A DNA stretch of 64,000 bases from Eleusine coracana subsp. coracana (Eukaryota; Streptophyta; Magnoliopsida; Poales; Poaceae): NCBI GenBank assembly GCA_032690845.1, contig CM064417.1, positions 36,958,432 to 37,022,431 on the forward strand, in the 5' to 3' direction. Position 1 is the first letter of the stretch. Each line of letters opens with the position of its first letter. Positions 57,801-64,000 of this stretch are shown piece by piece. Both the position numbers and the translations under genes were made by a program. The notes beneath the pieces were generated by a model. That model was not told the DNA's origin, searched no databases, and saw only the letters and a program-made list of their open reading frames with translations.

Positions 57801-58751
57801 GAAGGAGAAGGAGGGGCATTCACTCATGCCCGTGCAAGGAATTGGCCAGGAACTCACCGTGGGGGTCGGGCGACGCGGAGGGGCGGTGGTCGGAGGCGGG
57901 GAAGAAATGGTCGATTCCCGACGGCTCGGTGAGGGAGGGGGAAGATAGCTTCGCGTGGAGCTTCAAGACGCCGAGGCGATGTCGTGGCTGTCGACGAGCA
58001 CCTGGGAACGACGACGAGGCGGCGGTGGCGCGGAGCAGCACCGGGCGGCGATGGGGCGCGACAAGCGAGCGAGAGAGAGAGAGAGAGCAAGAGCGAGAGG
58101 AGGGAATGGGGGGGGGGGTGTTCGGACAGGGCGACAGAGAGGATGTCCGAACGTGCGCGTGGGGCCGTCGATGCGCGGCAACGGCTGTTGGCCGTACGCC
58201 GGCGACCACGCAGCGCACGTCGAGTCGGGCAGCGCGGCTGCGGCCGAGTGTGTTTCTTCGAGGTCGCTGACAGGTGGGGTCCGCAGGGAGTTTTTCTTTT
58301 TTATTTCTTTTTCCATTCCTATCAGCCGACTACTTTTGTCAATTTTGTTAGAATTAATCCAGGGCTGCTAAATTCAAACCAAAAGTAAGGTATGCTCCCC
58401 ATGATGTGCTGAATTTAATAAAAATACTATCTACCATCAGTTCCCAACTAAATGTGCTTAGGAATTTTATGAACAGAGCTGGTTTTTAACTATTCTAGCA
58501 TTTATTTAAGGCCTTTATTGACGGATTAAAAATCTGAGAAAATTCCCAAAATTCTAATTGCCCATGAACGTCAACATATAATTTTTGCAGTGGTGACTTT
58601 TACTGAAAAGTTGGGACTTGCAGTGCAAAGGTCATTCAATTTGGTTTGAATTTGATTTGAATTGAAAAATTTAAAATTCAAACTCTAGTGTTAGGATCTT
58701 ATGCTGTCTAAGTGTTGTCCTTGGGACCCTAATGACACTAGGAGTGTCACA
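54865..58751 (-). repeat. 3' LTR of the 54865-64000 chromovirus
   Basis: 3,887 bp. In element orientation it starts TGTGACACTCCTAGTG at 58751 and ends GGTCCGTGACA at 54865, the same ends as the solo LTR at 30687-34583. A purine-rich (GA)n stretch lies near 58067-58100 and a G run at 58109-58118. The opposite-strand frame 55689-55982 is the cleanest member of the antisense-frame set. Confidence 0.93.
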
Positions 58752-60111
58752 GCCCTCCCCCCTGAAGGAAATCTCGTCCCGAGATTAAGGGAGGTGTTGA
58801 CGGTTTACCTAAGTGGTGGCGTAGGAACTCGGGGTAGTGGCTTTGCAGGAACTCTTTAGTTTCCCAATTAGCTTCTCTGGCGGTATGGTTGCTCCATTGG
58901 ACTTTGTAGAACTTCAGTGTCTTCTTACATGTCACTCACTCCTTCTCGTCTAGTACCTTCACCGGATGCTTGACATAAGTCAGGTCGGGTTGTAGTGGTT
59001 GGGTGCTCTCTAGTGGTATGTCCACTGGTGTCTTTAAACATCTTTTGAGTTGGGACACGTGGAATGTGTCATGCACTCCAGCGAGTTCCACTGGCAGTTG
59101 GAGTTGGTAGGCCATGGGTCCGCATCTAGCAATGATAGGGTAGGGACCAATATAACGAAGTGCTAACTTCCCACGAATTCCAAACTGTTGTACACCCTTG
59201 GTGGGTGACACTCGGAGGTAGACCATATCGCCGACCCTGAATTCCAACGGGCGGCGCCTTTTATCTGCATAACTCTTCTGCTTGGACTTTGCCGCACGTA
59301 AGTTGGATTGGATTTCGCGCACCTTTTGTTCAGCTTGTTGCACTAGCTCCGGACCAAATATTACCCTTTCCCCTGATTCCGACCAACTCAGTGGTGTGCA
59401 ACAGCGGTGCCCATAGAGGGCCTCGAACGGTGCCATCTTGATGCTTTCCTGGTAACTATTGTTGTAAGCAAATTCTGCCAAGGGTAGGCACTTGTCCCAC
59501 TTCTTGTTGTGATTCAGTACATATGCCCTCAACATGTCTTCCAATATTTGGTTAACTCTTTCCGTTTGACCATCTGTTTGGGGGTGGTATGCGGAACCTC
59601 TGATCAACCTGGTGCCCAGTGTCTCGTGTAGCTTTTCCCAAAAGCGCCCCACAAATTGGGAGCCTCGATCGGATACGATAGTCTTGGGCACTCCGGGCAA
59701 ACACAGGATTCGCTCGATGTATAGTTGCGCATATTTTTGCATCTTGAACCGTGTCGACACAGGGATAAAGTGGGCAACCTTTGTCAATCGGTCAACAATG
59801 ACCCATATGGAGTCAAATTTATGTGACGTCAACGGTAGACCAACAATGAAATCCATGCTGATGTCTTCCCATTTCCAGGCTGGAACACTCAAGGGTTGTA
59901 GTAGGCCTGCCTTCTTCAGATGATCGGCCTTGACTTGGCGGCAGGTATCGCACTCTGTGACATAACATGCTATTTCCCTTTTCATACGAGTCCACCAGTA
60001 TTTGGATCTCAATTCATGATACATTTTGTTGCTGCCCGGATGCATGGAGTACTTTGTGACGTGAGTCTTGTCCAGAATTTTCTTGCGGAGTTCCAGATCC
60101 TTAGGAACCAC
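58747..60111 (-). pseudogene. Chromovirus integrase and chromodomain
   Basis: From 60111 the frame gives the HHCC zinc-binding part (SKYWWTRMKREIACYV, CDTCRQVKADH), the DDE core (DFIVGLP, VIVDRLTKVAHFIPV, IVSDRGSQFVGRFW, HPQTDGQTERVNQILEDML) and the GPY/F-like module (LRYIGPYPIIARCGPMAYQL), to VKHPVKVLDEKE. A TGA at 58936-58938 then interrupts the chromodomain, which continues in frame with LKFYKVQWSNHTAREANWE to 58747, overlapping the polypurine tract. Integrase inserts the cDNA; chromodomains of this group are thought to steer insertion to heterochromatin. The TGA stands where Arg (CGA) fits. A frameshift near 60130 separates this frame from the upstream one. Confidence 0.92.
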
Positions 60112-60129
60112 CAGTCGATCCTTGAACCA

Positions 60130-60886
60130 TAAAACACCTTAGCATCGCCCTCTTTTAGTATCCTTTTGAGATGGGCTATGCTCCTGTCCTTTTTCTGGGC
60201 TGCCACTATTTCTTCCCGTAAGGTAGGAATCAACGCTAAGTTGTAGAGGGCTCTGTGGGGTGTTACTTGGTCATAATGACCATCTTGGACTTGTGGGCTG
60301 ACTAGGATGTGGTGACAGTGAGCCTTGCGGCTTAGGGCCTCAGCCACGACATTCGCCTTTCCCGGGTGGTAATGGACTTCCAACTCGTAATCCTTAATCA
60401 ATTCCAACCAATGACGCTATCTCATGTTCAGGTGGTCTTGAGTGAAAATATACTTCAAGCTTTTGTGGTCAGTGTATTTGCGAACTAAATTCCCAAGGAG
60501 GTAATGTCTCCACATCTTTAAGGCCAATACCACTGCTGCTAATTCCAGGTCATGCATGGGGTAGTTCTGCTCGTGCTTCTTCAATTGCCTTGATCCATAA
60601 GCAATAACTCTACCGTCTTGCATAATCACATATCCCAACCCAATACCCGAAGCATCACAATAGACATCGAATGGCTTCTCCAGGTCCGGTTGAGCTAATA
60701 CTGGGGCCGTGGTCAGGTGCTTCTTCAAGGTTTGAAAAGCACCTTCGCAGCTTTCATCCCATATGAATTTCTTATCCTTCTTAAGCAACTCGGTCATGGG
60801 CTTTGCGATTTTGGAGAAATTAGGAATAAAACGGCGGTAGTAGCCAGCTAATCCTAGAAAACTACGTATATGGAATACGGTCTTCG
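60130..60886 (-). pseudogene. Chromovirus RNase H region and linker
   Basis: The frame 60797-60417 contains the RNase H core (FDVYCDASGIGLGYVIMQ, AYGSRQLKKHEQNYP, DLELAAVVLALKMWRHYL, YTDHKSLKYIF), ending at a TAG at 60417-60419. The same reading continues as LELIKDYELEVHYHPGKANV to about 60130, where the frame shifts into integrase. Upstream, a TAG near 60886-60895 interrupts the connection to reverse transcriptase. The enzyme removes the RNA strand from RNA-DNA hybrids during reverse transcription. Confidence 0.9.
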
Positions 60887-60958
60887 GTGTCTTCTAGTTC
60901 AGCACATCTCTTACCTTGCTGGGATCTACCGCGATGCCTTCCTCCGAGACAATATGGC

Positions 60959-61500
60959 CTAAAAATGTACTTGCTTCAACCAAAACTCGCACTTGCTAAA
61001 CTTAGCATATAGCTGGTGCTCCCTTAACCTCTGTAAGACAACACGGAGATGCTCTGCATGTTCTTCCTCTGACTTCGAGTAGACTAGGAAGTCGTCAATG
61101 AACACCACCACAAACTTGTCCAACTCGGGCATGAACACTGAGTTCATGAGATACATGAAGTGTGCCGGTGCATTTGTCAATCCGAATGACATCACTAAAT
61201 ACTCATATAGACCGTACCGGGTAGAAAAAGCTGTTTTGGGAACGTCTTCGGCATGGATTTTAATTTGATAGTAACCTGACCGGAGATCAATCTTAGAGAA
61301 CACCTTAGCTCCTATCAACTGGTCGAAGAGGATGTCAATACGGAGCAGTGGGTATTTGTTCTTGACAGTCACCGCATTGAGGGGTCGGTAGTGTACACAC
61401 AGCCTTAGGGTCTCATCTTTCTTCTTCACGAATAATGTCGGACAACCTCAAGGCGAGGAGCTTGGTGGAATGAATCCCTTATTCAGCAGCTCCTTAAGTT
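60959..61500 (-). pseudogene. Chromovirus reverse transcriptase
   Basis: The frame from 61429 shows RT motifs in order: LCVHYRPLNAVTVKNKYPL, FSKIDLRSGYYQIKI, TAFSTRYGLYEYLVMSFGLT, and the catalytic FIDDFLVYS with its paired Asp. A TGA near 61448 precedes it (between SSP and GCPTLFV), and at about 60960 a one-base loss creates a stop just after KQVHF. Upstream, LLNKGFIPPS joins it to the protease region. The copy cannot make a full Pol. Confidence 0.92.
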
Positions 61501-61570
61501 GCTCCTTCAACTTAGCTAGTTCCTTAGGCGCCATTTTATACGGCCTTTTGGATATAGGTGCCGTCCCTGG

Positions 61571-63271
61571 CTAAAGCTCAATTTTAAACTCAACATCCCA
61601 ATCCGGTGGAAGTCCTGGGAGATCGTCAGGGAATACGTCTGGAAATTCCCTAACCACTGGAATATCTTTTATTTGTCTGGCGGTGGTGTGGTGAACGCTT
61701 GGCGCGGCCGGTTGGGGTGGTCGTACCCGGAAGCTCACGCTACCATGGGTGGGAGAGTTTAGGTGCACAGTGTAGGCATCTATGTCCAGTATAGCTTTAT
61801 GTTGCCTCATCCAAGGCATGCCCAAGATAATGTCAATGCTGCACCCATCTAAAACTATGCACTTAGTAGGGTAGACTTTTGATCCTAGGGTTATTGGAAG
61901 TTTGTCTATTTCATATAGAGCAGGGGTTTGTCCACTGGCTGATTTAATGGTGTATCGTGCTTGCATAAGGGTGCGAGGCAACCGGTACTTATCAACGAAG
62001 AACCCACTAACAAAGCTATGTGATGCTCCTGAGTCAAACAGTACTAGTGCGGGGTGGTCTCGAACAGAGAACATACCAGCAAGGATGGGGCTGTTCTCCG
62101 GAATCTCTTCCAGGGTGGTGTTGTTCACACGCCCAGCACGTACTGGCCCTCGGTTGTTGCGGTTGTTGTTGGTGTTGTTATTCCTCGACGGGTTCTGGCC
62201 ATTGTTCTTCTTGGGGTGCGGGCACTCCCTCGAGAAATGCCTAAGACGACCGCAGTTGTAGCAGGGGAAAGATCCGGTCTGAGCGTTCGGCTGCTGGGGT
62301 GGGTGAAATCCACCCTGACTTTGCTGCTGGCGCGGTACCGGGGGTCGCTGCCGTGCTGGCTGAGGCGGGTGCATAGCAGGTGCCGGTACGGGAGCGGAAC
62401 GGTACCTCTGTCCCGACGTGGTGGCGTACACCATGCGGAACTTCTGTCGGGGTCCACTGGATGGCCCCGTAGCACTTGAGGAGCGCTTCCGTTCTGCCAT
62501 AACCCTGCGATATCCGTCTTCCGTGACTATCGCGTTGTTGACAAACTCAGCGAATGAGCCTCCCATGTTAAGGTTGAGGCGGTCCTGTAGCTCAGCACTT
62601 AGCCCCTCCAACAAATGGTCCTTGCGCTTGGCAGGGGTGTCCACTTGTTCCGAGGCGTATAGTGCCAACCGGTTGAACTCTTCGCAGTATTCCTCGACAC
62701 AGTGGTTGCCCTGCTTTAGTGCGGCGAATTCACGCGCCTTCCTGCGGACGAGCCCCGCAGGGATGTAGTGGGCACGGAACGCATCCTTGAATTTGTCCCA
62801 CGTAATCTGTCGGTGGGTTCCCACAGAGGCGACATGGTTGGCCCACCATGCCCCAGCCGCACCATGCAGTTGCTACGCGGCCAACAATGTCTTCTGCATA
62901 GGCGTGCAGTTAAGGAGTCCAAATTTGGACTCGAGAATGCGAAGGAAGTTCTTCGCCTCCATGGGCTCGGTGGTTGAGCTGAACGTGGGCGGCCTGGTGG
63001 TGACGAAATCGGAGTAGGAGCTGTTCTGCGGTGCTCCGCCGTTGTGGCCCCTAGCATTACGGGCTGCTAGATTTTGTTGTGCCAGCTCTTGCATGAACTC
63101 CGCCTGCTGTTGCTGGCTCTCCATCATAGTGGCAAAAAACTGCGCCATCATTTGCATAGGGTTGGATGGCGGCGGCGGTGGTGGAGTCCCTTGCGGAGAG
63201 TCAGTCCCCCTAGCCCTGGAACCTTCGGGCTGCTCGCCATGTAGCTCATTGGTGTTGCGGGTGCGCACCAT
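61571..63271 (-). pseudogene. Chromovirus Gag and protease
   Basis: The likely start is the ATG of MVRTRNTNELHGEQPEG at about 63271. The retrotrans_gag core (FRAHYIPAGLVRRKAREFAA, VEEYCEEFNRLALYA) is followed by a Gln/Pro-rich part, the zinc knuckle CYNCGRLRHFSREC, and an aspartic protease with LVLFDSGASHSFVS and a second conserved stretch DIILGMPWMRQHKAILD. A TAG at 62873-62875 interrupts Gag where Gln fits, and another at 61571-61573 ends the protease frame before RT. Gag and protease are fused in one frame here, as is usual for chromoviruses. Confidence 0.92.
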
Positions 63272-63629
63272 TCTGAAATGTAAGAATAAGGGCCCAATTA
63301 TTCTCTTATCCAACATGAGCATTATAGTTTACCAAAGCAAATAACACAGCACACGGGACAGCAATTTGGTAAACAACATAATTGCGATTAAGCGAGAATT
63401 TTCCAAGTCAACATGATTCTAGTACAAGTCAACAGTTCCACTCTACATAAACTCGGAATATGTGGCCATCGAGTTTGCAAAAGCTATTCACGCGGGTGAT
63501 CCCCAAAATACAACAACCACGCGTGGAGTGTCCCCAAGAGCTATCCATCTACCATGTCCTACAAGCACGACCTAGTCGCGTCGACTACTACTGCCATGCC
63601 CTGACACCGGCGGTGCCAGAGGGCCCTGG

Positions 63630-64000
63630 TCAGTCCGCATCGGTCAGAGCGGGTGACTCGTAGTCCACGTCGGACTCCTCGCCTGCGTTCTCCTCGGGCA
63701 CCTTCTCTGTGGGTGCTATCGGCGGTGCAACAACCGCGTCCAACTGAGCTTGGAGGTCCTGGTTCTCATGAGCCAGTGTCTCCAGGTCCTCCGCCATAAG
63801 GTCCATCTCCTGCTGGGCACTTGCCAGCTGCTGCTGCAGGTGCTCGTTGTGGTTTGCCCGCTGCTGCATAATCAACCCTCGTCTATCCACCTCCTACGCG
63901 AGAGTGTCGCGCTGCTCAGTGATCTCCGTCACGCGAGTCTCACTCGCCTCCAGAGCGGCAGTAAACCGCTGAATCTCTCTGTGCTGTGCATCGACCTGTG
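63630..64000 (-). pseudogene. Coiled-coil frame upstream of gag
   Basis: From the window edge to 63630 the - strand reads as a Gln/Glu/Leu-rich, probably helical protein (QRFTAALEASETRVTEITEQ, then LASAQQEMDLMAEDLETLA) ending in an acidic tail (EESDVDYESPALTDAD). One TAG near 63894-63896 interrupts it. It lies about 360 bp upstream of the gag ATG. The start is outside the window. Heptad-like Leu spacing suggests a coiled coil. I do not know a function; it may be an extra element ORF or the N-terminal part of a long leader protein. Confidence 0.6.

Larger units (their letters stand above)
47532..64000 (+). mobile_element. CACTA (En/Spm) transposon with nested insertions, right end outside window
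   Basis: The terminus CACTACTACAAAACTGGC starts at 47532, with inverted GTAGTG-like and GCCGCTA/GCCGTTA subterminal motifs after it. The usual two genes follow on the + strand: a TNP2-type transposase (47836-53617) and a Transposase_24/TNPA-like gene (from 53740). Insertions at 48941-50508, about 50690-51590 and 54865 onward split them. CACTA elements make 3-bp target duplications; the right end is not in the window, so this cannot be checked. Confidence 0.85.
54865..64000 (-). mobile_element. Tekay/Del-type chromovirus, 5' end outside window
   Basis: A Ty3-gypsy element in - orientation. In its own order it has a coiled-coil frame (64000-63630), gag, protease, reverse transcriptase, RNase H, integrase and chromodomain, then a polypurine tract (complement of 58752-58768, rich in G) and the 3' LTR 58751-54865. 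Integrase after RNase H with a C-terminal chromodomain defines chromoviruses; the 3.9-kb LTR suggests Tekay/Del. It sits inside the second CACTA gene, with AAGTG at 54860-54864 as the expected target duplication. Several stops and frameshifts make it defective. Confidence 0.93.

Noticed and set aside
57355..58388. Frames up to 178 codons in the 3' LTR
   Set aside because: GC-rich and (GA)n LTR sequence; shadow frames.

Overview
The window reads as nuclear DNA of a grass, most likely Oryza or a close relative. There are no compact operons. Genes have GT-AG introns and are buried in nested retrotransposons, Stowaway and Tourist MITEs, CACTA elements and a Cassandra TRIM. The species call is inference from the repeat types; no marker gene proves it.

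The host-gene content is one small family: F-box/leucine-rich-repeat/FBD genes, three exons each, with a middle exon of 144 nt in three of the four copies. Copies 1 (1829-2894) and 2 (7369-9165) lie on the + strand. Copies 3 (25156-26836) and 4 (30207-35720) lie on the - strand. The 3' flank of a further - strand unit is at 47119-47531. Every copy visible here is damaged: 5' and 3' truncation plus a frameshift in copy 1, a net 4-nt loss in exon 2 of copy 2, lost start plus stops plus a frameshift in copy 3, and a 44-bp deletion plus a 3.9-kb solo LTR in intron 2 of copy 4. The only other host-derived gene sequence recognised is an intronless piece of an ABCF (GCN20-type) ATPase at 21255-21877.

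Mobile DNA by region: 1-1206, 5' end of a - strand Ty1-copia element. 2895-4115, hAT transposase remnant. 4121-6115, chromovirus LTR fragment. 10194-20729, a complete two-LTR chromovirus derivative (TSD GATCG) with no working internal genes. 20799-24206, a nest of Stowaway, hAT, Cassandra and Tourist elements around the ABCF fragment. 26862-27545, a long-TIR (Mutator-like) element. 27960-29293, a CACTA end. 30687-34583, a solo chromovirus LTR. 36227-45645, a second solo LTR split by a nearly intact Ty1-copia element (38862-44206, TSD CCAAG). 45911-47115, a PIF/Harbinger-like element carrying a GC-rich fragment. 47532 to beyond the window end, a large CACTA element whose two genes are split by an unclassified element, a Gypsy fragment and a Tekay/Del-type chromovirus that runs off the right edge.

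The most unusual observations are: an antisense reading frame retained in chromovirus LTRs of several subfamilies; a Cassandra element with 5S rRNA-like LTRs inside a hAT element that sits on the end of a MITE; an array of palindromic GTCCGA-type repeats inside an element with a 3-bp target duplication; and a complete local set of broken F-box genes with distinct lesions.
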